The notes under the pieces were generated by a model that saw only the letters and a list, made by a program, of their open reading frames with translations, ran no database searches and had not been told where the DNA came from. Of a DNA stretch of 56,077 nt, positions 17,949 to 26,865 are shown in pieces. A program made the translations under genes and the position numbers. This DNA is from Clostridia bacterium (GTDB lineage: Bacteria; Bacillota; Clostridia; Christensenellales; CAG-1252): contig JAIKVL010000008.1 in NCBI GenBank assembly GCA_024685775.1, positions 1 to 56,077 on the forward strand. The letters run 5' to 3'. Numbering within the stretch: the first letter of the stretch is position 1; every line of letters begins with the position of its first letter.

Positions 17949-19001
17949 ATGAAAATTCACTATTTCCAACGGTATCATCAAAAAGAAAACGTGGCTACGG
18001 CAAATACGATGTTGCTGTTATCAAGATTTTATCAATATTCGTCTGATAAGTTTTTCCAATTTATAAAAGACGAGTTTTTCTCAAATACCTTTGAACCGGA
18101 AATACAGTTTAGACTTCAAGAAAAAAGCGGAGATAAACGAAGCATTCCCGATGCGACCATTACTCAAGAAAGCTTTAAAATCGTTATAGAAACGAAAATC
18201 AAAGATTGGTTTTACACGGATCAATTAAAAAGACATTTAACATCATTTACAAATGAAAACCATCGAGCGGTTTTGGCGCTATGTTCTGAATTAATGGCGG
18301 ATAAAACAATTGACGAGTTTATAAAAGTACTGGACGCCCACAACCAAAATATATCGGAAGAGGCCAAACAGAAACCGGTTCGCCCTATCGGATTTAATTA
18401 TACAACGTTTGAGGATCTCGCAAACGACATTCGAAAACATTTGGATGATAATGATTTTCAAATGCAAGAAGTGTTAAATGATTATGAAGAATTTCTTGTA
18501 AACACTAACTTAATAACAGAAAAAAATATGCGAGTTCAATTGGCAAGAAAATCGATCGATTTCAATGTGAAAGAAAACTGTTATTATGATGGTGCCGATA
18601 GGGGCTTCGGTAAGCACGACTATTTAGGGCTGTATTGTGACAAAAGTGTACGCGCTGTTGGGAAGGTTATTGCGCGCATCACTGCGCTTGTAAACGAGGC
18701 GGGCACGATGGTCTACGAGGTTGAAAGTGGAGAGTTAACCGATGAAAGAAAAGCAGTAATCGAACGTGCAATACAGGATGCCGCGAAAAAGGGCTGGAAT
18801 CTTCGTACGATTAAACACCGATATTTCTTCGTGGATAAGTTTTATGAAACAGATTTTAAAAAAACATCTTTGCGTGCTCCGATGGGATCTCGCGTCTTTG
18901 ATTTGAAAAAACTGCTTAACATAACGGGTGAACTGCCGAGTACTGAAGAACTTGCTCGATTGTTAAAAACAATAACTTGGGAAGACTATTTAAGAAGTTA
19001 A
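17949..19001 (+). CDS. PD-(D/E)XK nuclease-like protein
   Basis: This 350-residue protein has a restriction-endonuclease-fold active site near its N-terminus: Asp68 in SIPDA, then a strand ending ETK (Glu81, Lys83), then Gln92 in DQLKRHL, which follows PD-(D/E)XK order. Glu49/Glu51 upstream may complete the metal site. The rest (about 100-350) is unassigned and includes an ENCYYDGADRGFGKHDYLGLY stretch resembling a nucleic-acid or ligand-binding beta domain. Its base composition is the most AT-rich of any gene in the window. A strong AAGGAG site precedes the ATG. It is the last gene of the cassette and is closed by the 19079 terminator. The target (DNA or RNA, phage or host) is unknown. Confidence 0.72.
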   Translation: MKIHYFQRYHQKENVATANTMLLLSRFYQYSSDKFFQFIKDEFFSNTFEPEIQFRLQEKSGDKRSIPDATITQESFKIVIETKIKDWFYTDQLKRHLTSFTNENHRAVLALCSELMADKTIDEFIKVLDAHNQNISEEAKQKPVRPIGFNYTTFEDLANDIRKHLDDNDFQMQEVLNDYEEFLVNTNLITEKNMRVQLARKSIDFNVKENCYYDGADRGFGKHDYLGLYCDKSVRAVGKVIARITALVNEAGTMVYEVESGELTDERKAVIERAIQDAAKKGWNLRTIKHRYFFVDKFYETDFKKTSLRAPMGSRVFDLKKLLNITGELPSTEELARLLKTITWEDYLRS

Positions 19002-19078
19002 CAAATTGAAATAAGAGAGATTTAATGCTTATGATGCACCAGTGATAGCTATTTTGTGAAGCACAGCAAAGCAAGAAT

Positions 19079-19121
19079 AATACGAACCAAGGGAAACACC
19101 CGCGGCTCGTATTGTTTTTTT
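19079..19121 (+). terminator. Terminator of the WYL/nuclease unit
   Basis: AATACGA and TCGTATT enclose a GC-rich loop region and are followed by seven T. It marks the right edge of the AT-richer block. Confidence 0.8.
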
Positions 19122-19189
19122 GACTGATCCTTTGGGAATTATTTGGCGCGATTGGCTGAAATAAAGGATAGTAGTTTCGCACCGCGGTC

Positions 19190-19218
19190 TTGCATTTCGA
19201 TTCGGAGGGGGATATAAT
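19190..19218 (+). promoter_or_regulatory. Promoter of the 19295 lipoprotein gene
   Basis: TTGCAT (19190-19195), a 17-base spacer and TATAAT (19213-19218). Confidence 0.8.
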
Positions 19219-19294
19219 AGAGGTGTTTTCGGGTGACAGCGCGGCGGGGCTGCGCAAGGCGTCCGAGGACAAAAATCGGTGAAAGGAGATCGCT

Positions 19295-20047
19295 ATGAAA
19301 AGAGTGATAAAGGTCGTGGCGGCGGTTTTGGCATTGGTCGCGCTCTCGGCAATCGCGCTTACGGGATGCGATTTGACGCGAAAGCTCGGCGGCGCGGAGG
19401 CGACGTTCCCCGGGAAGGTATCCGGCGCGAAGTCGCTTTCTTTCAAGATGAACGTTCAATATAAAAAAGGCGATGCGGAAACCGTCGTCTATATGGATTG
19501 CTATAAGCAGACCGCGGACGGCGGCGCGGAATACGCCTACGTCTACTCTTGCCCGCAGGCTCTCTACGATTCCTATAAAAACATATACGCCGACGGCAAG
19601 CTGTATGAGGTGATCAACGTAACGAAGAATTCGGGCTCGTATCACGTGAAGGACGGCGTCGCCGTGGATGACGAGGGCAACATCCTGTATCACGTTACGC
19701 AAAACATTTTGCTGACGAGCGTCGCCGCGCTCTTGACCAAGGCGAAGAAAGAGACGATCGACGGCGAAACGACCTACCGTTACGATATCGATATCAACGG
19801 GAAAACCGTCTCGATTTGGTACAACGACAAAGTTATGGTTCGGCTTTACGCGAAATTCGAACCCGAAAAAGAGGGGGACGATCCCGAGGAGTACACGATC
19901 GCGCTCTCCGATTACAAGTTTGATCAAACGATCGCCGCGGACGTCTTCGCGAGACCCTCGACCTACGGCGTAACCTATCTCCCGAGTCCATTCTCCTTTG
20001 AAGACTGGATGTCGGTCATTACGACCTTTGCCGCAAAGCTCGGCTGA
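19295..20047 (+). CDS. Putative lipoprotein, function unknown
   Basis: This 250-residue protein has a signal peptide with lipobox ALTGC (Cys25), so it should be attached to the outer face of the membrane. The mature part is rich in beta strands with polar/hydrophobic alternation (MNVQYKKGD, VVYMDCYK, YRYDIDINGKTVSIWYNDK). This recalls LolA/LppX-like sheets that bind lipid, but I see no firm signature. A GAAAGGAG site precedes the ATG. It is transcribed alone, between its own promoter and the terminator at 20069. Confidence 0.75.
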   Translation: MKRVIKVVAAVLALVALSAIALTGCDLTRKLGGAEATFPGKVSGAKSLSFKMNVQYKKGDAETVVYMDCYKQTADGGAEYAYVYSCPQALYDSYKNIYADGKLYEVINVTKNSGSYHVKDGVAVDDEGNILYHVTQNILLTSVAALLTKAKKETIDGETTYRYDIDINGKTVSIWYNDKVMVRLYAKFEPEKEGDDPEEYTIALSDYKFDQTIAADVFARPSTYGVTYLPSPFSFEDWMSVITTFAAKLG

Positions 20048-20068
20048 GGCGTGCGAAAGCGAAAAAAG

Positions 20069-20100
20069 AAAGCGGGAGCTCGGGCTCCCGCTTTTTCTTT
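20069..20100 (+). terminator. Terminator after the 19295 lipoprotein
   Basis: AAAGCGGGAGC-TCGG-GCTCCCGCTTT hairpin followed by T-rich sequence. The gene-free stretch 20048-20403 holds this terminator and the next promoter; I see nothing else firm in it. Confidence 0.9.
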
Positions 20101-20312
20101 TCAGCGGCTTTTCGCGGTTTTACTTTTTCTTCCAAGGCGTTTCTTTATCCGGTCAACCGTTCTCCTCCCGGTAGCGGTAATCGCGGTAGGACGGATCCTT
20201 TTTGCCGTTTTTTTCCGCAACAGGCGAACGACAAAGAATTTGGATTTCGCCGCGATGCCGACGCGGTGCGTTCGGTCGCGCTCGGTTTTCCTTTTTCGGG
20301 GAGAAGGGCGGG

Positions 20313-20341
20313 TTGCATTTTTCTTTCGTTCGCGCTATAAT
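20313..20341 (+). promoter_or_regulatory. Promoter of the 20404 gene
   Basis: TTGCAT (20313-20318), a 17-base spacer and a perfect TATAAT (20336-20341). Confidence 0.8.
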
Positions 20342-20403
20342 ACGGGCAGGCGAAACGGCGCCGAAACGAAAACGAAGGGGGGCTTTTTCCGAAGCGAGGG
20401 CGT

Positions 20404-20985
20404 ATGGGGCGAATAAGGAATAAATCGAACGTAATACTCTTAATCGTTCTTATCGTCGTCATCGCGGGGCTCGGGACGGGCGTGTTCTTTTTCGAAAGGG
20501 TCCCGCAGCGCGCCGCCGCGCGTCAGATCAATCGGGAACTCAGTCTTCCGTTTAAGCTGTTCGACAAGCCGAATTTCGACAATAAGCAGTACGGTTGTCT
20601 CGGCGGCGTCGGCGTGGTCTCCTATTTCGACCTTTCCTATCTGAACGAAGGAAACGAATCGATCCGCCGCGACGGAACGATGATGCTTTTGAACGGTCCG
20701 ATCGTCTATTATAACGTAACGGCGTATCCGGATATGCTTTGCAAGTCGAAGCGGATCACTTATATCGAGTGTTCGGATCCCGCGTATCGCCTGTACGGGT
20801 GCTCCGTCGGAAACACCGCTGAGCAGTTCGACAAAGCGCTTTCCGCCGCGGGGTTCAGGGAAGTCGGATCCAACTTCTATAAGAAATCGGATATTTTTAT
20901 CTCGCTGTTTCTCGACGGAAAGAAAAAGGTCGCCTATTACGTCATTCGCGCCGAAGTCGGGAATCTTTTGAATCTGCGAGCGTAA
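20404..20985 (+). CDS. Membrane-anchored hypothetical protein
   Basis: This 193-residue protein has a short basic start, one hydrophobic segment (about residues 9-31, VILLIVLIVVIAGLG) and an extracytoplasmic domain of about 160 residues. I do not recognise a family. The outside part has a pattern of beta strands and a region AEQFDKALSAAGFREVGSNFYKKSD, reminiscent of small alpha/beta lipoprotein domains. The start codon has only a weak GAGGGCG upstream site, so it may be poorly translated. It is a single-gene unit between its own promoter and the pyrimidine operon promoter. Confidence 0.7.
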   Translation: MGRIRNKSNVILLIVLIVVIAGLGTGVFFFERVPQRAAARQINRELSLPFKLFDKPNFDNKQYGCLGGVGVVSYFDLSYLNEGNESIRRDGTMMLLNGPIVYYNVTAYPDMLCKSKRITYIECSDPAYRLYGCSVGNTAEQFDKALSAAGFREVGSNFYKKSDIFISLFLDGKKKVAYYVIRAEVGNLLNLRA

Positions 20986-21010
20986 AGGAAGGGAATTACC
21001 CGAAAAAAGG

Positions 21011-21039
21011 TTGACTTGTTCGGGCGGGTTCGTTACAAT
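21011..21039 (+). promoter_or_regulatory. Promoter of the pyrimidine operon
   Basis: TTGACT (21011-21016), a 17-base spacer and TACAAT (21034-21039), in front of the PyrR-controlled leader. Confidence 0.85.
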
Positions 21040-21062
21040 GAAAACAACGATACTTTTAAGTC

Positions 21063-21085
21063 GATCCGGAGAGGTCGGCAAGGTC
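21063..21085 (+). promoter_or_regulatory. PyrR-binding loop (anti-antiterminator) in the leader
   Basis: The sequence GATCCGGAGAGGTCGGCAAG fits the conserved PyrR RNA target (UCCAGAGAGGCU..CAAGG type). Its CGGCAAG (21076-21082) can also pair with CTTGCCG (21127-21133) to make an antiterminator. PyrR with UMP would hold it away and let the terminator form. The mechanism is known in Bacillus; its use here is inferred from the sequence and the adjacent pyrR. Confidence 0.85.
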
Positions 21086-21124
21086 GATCATAGAGCGCAT
21101 TTTGTGCGTTATTCCGTGCTATCC

Positions 21125-21152
21125 GTCTTGCCGTCTCGGCAAGACTTTTTTT
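21125..21152 (+). terminator. Attenuator terminator before pyrR
   Basis: GTCTTGCCG-TCT-CGGCAAGAC gives a 9-bp stem followed by seven T. It lies 17 bases before pyrR and is the conditional stop of the PyrR attenuation system. Confidence 0.9.
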
Positions 21153-21168
21153 ACGGGGAGGGAGAGCG

Positions 21169-21702
21169 ATGCGGAAAGTCAAGATCTTGGACAAAGAAAC
21201 CGTTATGCGTTCGCTCGCGAGGATCACGCACGAGATCTTGGAGCGAAACGACGATGCTCTTTGCATCTTGGGCGTCAAGACCCGCGGCATTCGCCTTTCT
21301 CGCATTCTGACCGAAAACTTAAAGAAATTCGCGGGGTTGGACGTCCCTTGCGGCTATATCGACGCGACGATGTATCGCGATGATTTTACGCAGGAAGAAA
21401 AGCGTCGGAAGGTCGGCGAAAGCCTCGTCCCGTGCGACATCAACGGCAAGACGGTTTTGATCGTGGACGACGTTTTGTACACCGGAAGGACGGCGCGCGC
21501 CGCGATCGAAGCGGTTTTCGCGCTCGGTCGCCCCAAAGCGGTCCGACTCGCCGTTCTCGTGGACAGGGGTCACAGAGAGATCCCCGTTCGCCCCGATTTC
21601 GTCGGAAAGAACATTCCGACTTCGAGGCAGGAAAAGATCGCCGTCGTTATGGACGGAGAAGGTTCGGATTGCGGAGTCTTTATCGTAAACGACGCGGAGT
21701 AA
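21169..21702 (+). CDS. pyrR: Pyrimidine operon attenuator / uracil phosphoribosyltransferase
   Basis: PyrR is an RNA-binding regulator that senses UMP and also has uracil phosphoribosyltransferase activity. The 177 residues match the family. The PRPP loop is seen in VLIVDDVLYTGRTARAAIEA, and the start ARITHEILERN and CGYIDATMYRDD are typical. The leader just upstream carries its RNA target and an attenuator, so it controls its own operon. A GGGAGGGAG site precedes the ATG. Confidence 0.96.
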   Translation: MRKVKILDKETVMRSLARITHEILERNDDALCILGVKTRGIRLSRILTENLKKFAGLDVPCGYIDATMYRDDFTQEEKRRKVGESLVPCDINGKTVLIVDDVLYTGRTARAAIEAVFALGRPKAVRLAVLVDRGHREIPVRPDFVGKNIPTSRQEKIAVVMDGEGSDCGVFIVNDAE

Positions 21703-21715
21703 GGGAGAAAGCGAA

Positions 21716-22906
21716 ATGAAAAACGTAACGATTTTTAATCTTTCCGATCAAACGACCCTGCAAGCGATCTCCGCTTTTTGTTCCGATTTGAATCCCGAAA
21801 AAGAATATACGGTTTTTCCCGGTTTCTGCGACGTGCACGTCCATTTCAGAGAACCGGGTTTTTCTTATAAAGAGACGATCCGCACGGGGTCTCTCGCCGC
21901 CGCGCGCGGCGGATATACCGCGGTTTGCACGATGCCGAACCTGAACCCCGTTCCGGACGAGCCTTCCGCGCTGCGGGCGCAGCTCGAAATCATCGAAAGA
22001 GACGCGGTGATCCCCGTCTATCCCTACGCCGCGATCACGAAAGGGGAAAAAGGCGAAGTCCTTTCCGATATGGAAGGGCTTGCCGCGGACGCGATCGCTT
22101 TTTCGGACGACGGAAAGGGCGTGCAAAGCGAAGAGAGGATGCGCCGCGCGATGGAGAAAGCGAAGTCGCTCGGAAAGATCGTCGCCGCGCATTGCGAAGT
22201 GAACGAGCTTTTGAAAGGGGGCTATATCCACGACGGCGTCTACGCGAAAGCGCACGGGCATAAAGGGATCTCTTCCGCGAGCGAATTCGTCGAGATCGAG
22301 CGCGATCTGCGCCTCGCGAAGGAGACGGGCGCGGCGTTTCACGTCTGCCATATCTCGACGGCGGAGAGCGTCGCTTTGATCCGCGCCGCGAAAAAAGACG
22401 GGATCGACGTAACCTGCGAGACCGCGCCGCATTATCTCGTCCTCGACGAAAACGATCTTCAAGAGAGCGGAGATTTCAAGATGAATCCCCCGCTTCGCGG
22501 GAAAAAAGACAGAGAAGCGCTGATAGAGGGCGTCCTCGACGGAACGATCGATATGATCGCGACCGATCACGCGCCGCACGCCGCGAAAGAAAAGGCGAAA
22601 GGGCTTTCGGGAAGCGCGTTCGGAATCGTGGGATTGGAGACGGCGTTCCCCGTTCTCTATACCCGCCTCGTTAAAGAGGGCGTTTTGTCTCTCGAAAAAC
22701 TCGTCGAGCTGATGGCGGTCAATCCCCGCAAGCGTTTCAAGATCGCGTCGGAAGGATTTTCCGTGTGGTCGCTTTCGGAAAAGGAAAAGATCGACCCCGC
22801 GAAATTTTTATCCAAGGGAAGGTCGACTCCCTTTGCGGGCGAAGAAGTTTTCGGCGTCAATTACCTGACCGTTTCGCGCGGTTCGGTTCGATATAAAAAA
22901 CAATAA
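21716..22906 (+). CDS. pyrC: Dihydroorotase
   Basis: Catalyses ring closure of carbamoyl aspartate to dihydroorotate. The 396 residues fit the class I amidohydrolase form. The metal site is seen as DVHVHFREPG, with further ligands in AHCEVN, CHISTAES and the catalytic Asp in IATDHAPH. The end has the usual NPRKRF segment. It follows pyrR by 13 bases. Confidence 0.96.
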   Translation: MKNVTIFNLSDQTTLQAISAFCSDLNPEKEYTVFPGFCDVHVHFREPGFSYKETIRTGSLAAARGGYTAVCTMPNLNPVPDEPSALRAQLEIIERDAVIPVYPYAAITKGEKGEVLSDMEGLAADAIAFSDDGKGVQSEERMRRAMEKAKSLGKIVAAHCEVNELLKGGYIHDGVYAKAHGHKGISSASEFVEIERDLRLAKETGAAFHVCHISTAESVALIRAAKKDGIDVTCETAPHYLVLDENDLQESGDFKMNPPLRGKKDREALIEGVLDGTIDMIATDHAPHAAKEKAKGLSGSAFGIVGLETAFPVLYTRLVKEGVLSLEKLVELMAVNPRKRFKIASEGFSVWSLSEKEKIDPAKFLSKGRSTPFAGEEVFGVNYLTVSRGSVRYKKQ

Positions 22907-22934
22907 AACATAAGCTGTCAAAGGAGAAAAAGCT

Positions 22935-25900
22935 ATGGCAAAAAGAACGGATATCAAAAAGATCTTAATCATCGGTTCGGGACCGATCGTCATCGGTCAA
23001 GCGGCGGAATTCGACTACGCGGGCACGCAGGCTTGCCTCGCTTTGAAGGAAGAGGGCTACGAGGTCGTCCTCGTAAACAGTAACCCCGCCACGATCATGA
23101 CGGATACGCAGATCGCGGATAAGGTTTATATGGAGCCTTTGACCTTGGAATATATCGCGAAGATCCTGCGTTACGAGCGCCCGGACGCGATCGTCCCCGG
23201 GATCGGCGGGCAGACGGGTCTGAATATCGCGATGCAACTCGAAAAGAAAGGCGTCTTGAAAGAATGCCGCGTGGAACTCCTCGGAACGAGCAGCGAAAGC
23301 ATTGAGCGCGCGGAAGACAGAGAACTTTTCAAAGAGATGTGCGAAAGCATCGGCGAGCCCGTCATTCCTTCCGAGATCACCTATGACGTGGACGCGGCGG
23401 CGGACGCAGCGGATAGGATCGGATACCCGGTCGTCCTGCGCCCGGCGTTCACCCTCGGCGGAACGGGCGGCGGCTTCGCGAATAACGAGACGGAGCTTCG
23501 CGAGATCGCGGCGAACGGATTCGCGCTTTCTCCCGTCCATCAAGTCCTCGTCGAAAAGAGCGTAAAGGGATATAAGGAGATCGAATTCGAAGTTATGCGC
23601 GATTCCGCGGATAACGCGATCACGATCTGCGGAATGGAAAACATCGACCCCGTCGGCGTCCATACGGGCGATTCGATCGTCGTCGCGCCGATCATGTCCT
23701 TAAACGAGCACGACCTCAAAATGCTTCAAGACAGCGCGATCAAGATTATTCGCGAGCTTAAAATCGCGGGCGGTTGCAACGTCCAATTCGCGCTGAATCC
23801 CAATTCTTCCGAATACTATTTGATCGAAGTCAACCCGAGAGTTTCGCGCTCGTCCGCGCTCGCTTCCAAGGCAAGCGGTTATCCGATTGCCCGCGTGACC
23901 GCGAAGATCGCCGTCGGTATGGAACTCAAAGATATTCCCGTCGCGGGAGGAACGGCGGCGACCGAACCTTCGCTCGATTACGTCGTCGCGAAATTCCCGC
24001 GTTTCCCCTTCGATAAATTTACGAACGCGAGCAATATCCTCGGCACGCAGATGAAAGCGACGGGCGAAGTCATGGGTATCGGCTCCACTCTTTCCGAATG
24101 CTTCTTGAAATCCATTCGCTCCCTCGAAACGGGCGTTTGCCACGTCCATCTCAAAAAGTTCGACGAGATGACGACCGAGGCGATCCTCGAATATCTCGGG
24201 AACTTCCGCGCGGACGGGATCTTCGCGGTCGCCGAAGCGCTTCGCCGCGGCGTCTCGATCGAGGAACTTTATAAGATCACGATGATCACGCCGCTCTTCC
24301 TCGAATGCGTAAAGTCCATCACGGAAATGGAAAAGATCCTGAAAGCGAAACCTTTTGATCTCGACGCGCTCAAAGCGGCGAAGACGATGGGCTTCTCGGA
24401 TCAATATATCGCGAGCCTGTGGGGAACGGAGGAGATCAAGATCTATTCTCTCCGCAAGGAGAACGGATTTACGCCCGTCTTCCGCATGGTGGACACGCTT
24501 CACACGGGCAAGTATATCGCTTACCTCTATTCGACCTATCTGAACCTCTTGGATAAGACGGTCGAAAATCAATCCCGCTTGACCGACAAGAATAAACTCG
24601 TCGTCCTCGGCGCGGGACCGATCCGCATCGGGCAAGGCGTCGAATTCGACTATTCGACCGTACACGCCGTCCAGACCTTGAAGCGCGCGGGCTACGAAGC
24701 AATCATTATCAACAATAACCCCGAAACCGTTTCCACGGATTACACGACGGCGGATAAACTCTATTTCGAGCCGCTGACCCCCGAAGACGTTATGGCGATC
24801 CTCGATTTCGAGAAGCCCGAAGGCGTCATCGCTTCCCTCGGCGGACAAACCGCGATCAACCTCGCGGATCCCTTGAACGCCCGCGGGGTAAAGATCGTCG
24901 GAACGGATTGCGCGGCGATCGACAAAGCGGAGAACCGCGACCTCTTCGAGAAGCTTTTGAACGAACTCGATATTCCGCGCCCCGAAGGCACGGCGGTCAC
25001 GAAGATCGAAGACGGCGTAAAAGCGGCGGCAAGGATCGGCTATCCCGTCCTCGTTCGCCCGAGCTTCGTCCTCGGCGGCAGAGCGATGCAGATCGTCGGC
25101 AACGAAAAGGCGCTTCGCCATTATTTGAAAACGGCGGTCGAGATCGACGAAGACAAGCCCGTCCTCGTGGATCGCTATATCGTCGGAAAAGAAGTCGAAG
25201 TGGACGCCGTTTGCGACGGAGTGGACGTCTTCGTCCCGGGAATTATGGAACTCGTCGAGAGGACGGGTATCCACTCGGGCGACAGCATCTCGGTCTATCC
25301 GACCTTCTCGATCTCGGATAAGGTCAAAGGGACGATCCTGCAATACGCGAAAAAGCTCGGTCTCGGCATCGGCATCAAGGGTCTTTATAATATTCAATTT
25401 ATCGTGGATAAAGACGAAAAGGTCTATATCATCGAGGTCAACCCCCGTTCTTCGAGGACGGTACCTTTCCTTTCCAAATCGACGGGCTACTCCCTCGCGG
25501 ATATTGCGACCGAAGTCATTATGGGCAAGAGCTTGAAAGAGCAGGGCATCTTCGGCATTTATCCCGAGGAGAAAAAACGCTATTACGTCAAAGTCCCCGT
25601 CTTCTCCTTCAATAAGATCAAGGGGCTGGACGCCTATCTCTCCCCCGAAATGAAATCCACGGGCGAAGCGATCGGTTACGACGACAAACTCAACCGCGCG
25701 CTCTTCAAAGCGTTGCAGGCGGCGGGAATGAAACTTCAAAACTACGGAACGGTCTTCGCGACGATCGCGGACGCGGATAAAGAGGAAGCGCTTCCCTTGA
25801 TCCGCCGCTTCTATAACCTCGGCTTCAATATCGAGGCGACCTCCGGCACCGCGAAGTTCTTGAAGGAGAACGGGATCCGCACGCACGTCCTCAAAAAGAT

Positions 25901-26126
25901 CAGCGAGGGTAGTTTGGCGATCCGTGATTCGATCCGCCAAGGGCATATCGCTTACGTTATCAACACTTCGTCCGTCGGCGCGGAAGGCGCGAAGCTCGAC
26001 GGCGTCGAGATCCGCAAATACGCGACGGAAAGCAACGTTACGATGTTTACCTCGCTCGACACGGTCAAAGTCCTCCTCGACATCCTTGAAGAGACGACCC
26101 TGACGATCTCCACGATCAACGCGTAA
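22935..26126 (+). CDS. carB: Carbamoyl-phosphate synthase large subunit
   Basis: Makes carbamoyl phosphate from bicarbonate, ATP and ammonia delivered by the small subunit. The 1063 residues have the duplicated ATP-grasp layout: first half IIGSGPIVIGQAAEFDYAGTQ, second half GAGPIRIGQGVEFDYSTVHA, each with EVNPR metal-site motifs, then a C-terminal MGS-like allosteric domain. The small-subunit gene carA, usually adjacent, is not in this operon or window, so the glutaminase must come from elsewhere. Confidence 0.97.
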   Translation: MAKRTDIKKILIIGSGPIVIGQAAEFDYAGTQACLALKEEGYEVVLVNSNPATIMTDTQIADKVYMEPLTLEYIAKILRYERPDAIVPGIGGQTGLNIAMQLEKKGVLKECRVELLGTSSESIERAEDRELFKEMCESIGEPVIPSEITYDVDAAADAADRIGYPVVLRPAFTLGGTGGGFANNETELREIAANGFALSPVHQVLVEKSVKGYKEIEFEVMRDSADNAITICGMENIDPVGVHTGDSIVVAPIMSLNEHDLKMLQDSAIKIIRELKIAGGCNVQFALNPNSSEYYLIEVNPRVSRSSALASKASGYPIARVTAKIAVGMELKDIPVAGGTAATEPSLDYVVAKFPRFPFDKFTNASNILGTQMKATGEVMGIGSTLSECFLKSIRSLETGVCHVHLKKFDEMTTEAILEYLGNFRADGIFAVAEALRRGVSIEELYKITMITPLFLECVKSITEMEKILKAKPFDLDALKAAKTMGFSDQYIASLWGTEEIKIYSLRKENGFTPVFRMVDTLHTGKYIAYLYSTYLNLLDKTVENQSRLTDKNKLVVLGAGPIRIGQGVEFDYSTVHAVQTLKRAGYEAIIINNNPETVSTDYTTADKLYFEPLTPEDVMAILDFEKPEGVIASLGGQTAINLADPLNARGVKIVGTDCAAIDKAENRDLFEKLLNELDIPRPEGTAVTKIEDGVKAAARIGYPVLVRPSFVLGGRAMQIVGNEKALRHYLKTAVEIDEDKPVLVDRYIVGKEVEVDAVCDGVDVFVPGIMELVERTGIHSGDSISVYPTFSISDKVKGTILQYAKKLGLGIGIKGLYNIQFIVDKDEKVYIIEVNPRSSRTVPFLSKSTGYSLADIATEVIMGKSLKEQGIFGIYPEEKKRYYVKVPVFSFNKIKGLDAYLSPEMKSTGEAIGYDDKLNRALFKALQAAGMKLQNYGTVFATIADADKEEALPLIRRFYNLGFNIEATSGTAKFLKENGIRTHVLKKISEGSLAIRDSIRQGHIAYVINTSSVGAEGAKLDGVEIRKYATESNVTMFTSLDTVKVLLDILEETTLTISTINA

Positions 26127-26136
26127 GGAAAGAGAA

Positions 26137-26865
26137 ATGAAGCAAGTTTTGTTGGAAGTCGAAAAGACCGAATCCCTTTGCGCGAACGTCTTCAAGACGG
26201 TTTTCCGCGGAGACGTTTCGGATATCCGCGCGCCGGGGCAGTTCGTAAACGTTCGCCTCGACGGCTTGTATCTTCGCCGTCCGATCTCGGTCTGCGATCT
26301 CGGAGAGGACGAATTGACGCTCGTCTATAAAGTCGTCGGGAAGGGAACCTTGAAGCTTTCGGAAGCGAAGAAGGGCGATCCGTTCGACGTCTTGACGGGG
26401 CTCGGCAACGGCTACGACCTTTCCTCGTCCGGAGAAAGCCCGCTTTTGATCGGCGGCGGCGTCGGCGTCCCGCCTCTTTACTATCTCGCGAAAAAGCTCA
26501 TTGAGAAAGGCGCGCGCCCCTTCGTCGCGCTCGGATTCAACAAAAAGGAAGAAGTCTTTTTCGCGCGCGAATTCGAAGCGCTCGGCGCGGCGGTCAAAGT
26601 CGCGACCGTGGACGGAAGCCTCGGCGAAAAGGGCTTCGTCACGAATATCCTTCCCGAATCGTATTCCTACTTTTACGCCTGCGGGCCCGAACCGATGCTC
26701 AAAGCGGTTTATAAAGCCACGGCGACCGAGGGCGAACTTTCCTTCGAAGAAAGGATGGGGTGCGGTTTCGGCGCGTGTATGGGTTGCTCCTGCAAGACGC
26801 TTACGGGGAATAAGAGGATCTGCAAGGAAGGACCCGTTATGAAAAAGGGGGAGATCTTATGGTGA
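26137..26865 (+). CDS. pyrK: Dihydroorotate dehydrogenase electron transfer subunit
   Basis: PyrK passes electrons from dihydroorotate (via PyrD) to NAD+, using FAD and a [2Fe-2S] cluster. The 242 residues show the FAD region LRRPISVCD, the NAD region LIGGGVGVPPLYYLA, and a C-terminal cysteine set CGFGACMGCSC...C for the cluster. It overlaps pyrD by seven bases, as expected for a type 1B PyrD-PyrK pair. Confidence 0.95.
   Translation: MKQVLLEVEKTESLCANVFKTVFRGDVSDIRAPGQFVNVRLDGLYLRRPISVCDLGEDELTLVYKVVGKGTLKLSEAKKGDPFDVLTGLGNGYDLSSSGESPLLIGGGVGVPPLYYLAKKLIEKGARPFVALGFNKKEEVFFAREFEALGAAVKVATVDGSLGEKGFVTNILPESYSYFYACGPEPMLKAVYKATATEGELSFEERMGCGFGACMGCSCKTLTGNKRICKEGPVMKKGEILW

Noticed and set aside
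15151..19260. tRNA-Arg as an attachment site for an integrated element covering the accessory block
   Set aside because: I looked for a copy of the tRNA 3' end on the right of the block and did not find one, and there is no integrase gene in the block.
20153..20403. Open minus-strand frame without an ATG, ending KKDPSYRDYRYREENG at 20153
   Set aside because: It has no start codon or ribosome site and overlaps the clear promoter and the start of the 20404 gene. It could be a gene remnant, but the support is too thin.
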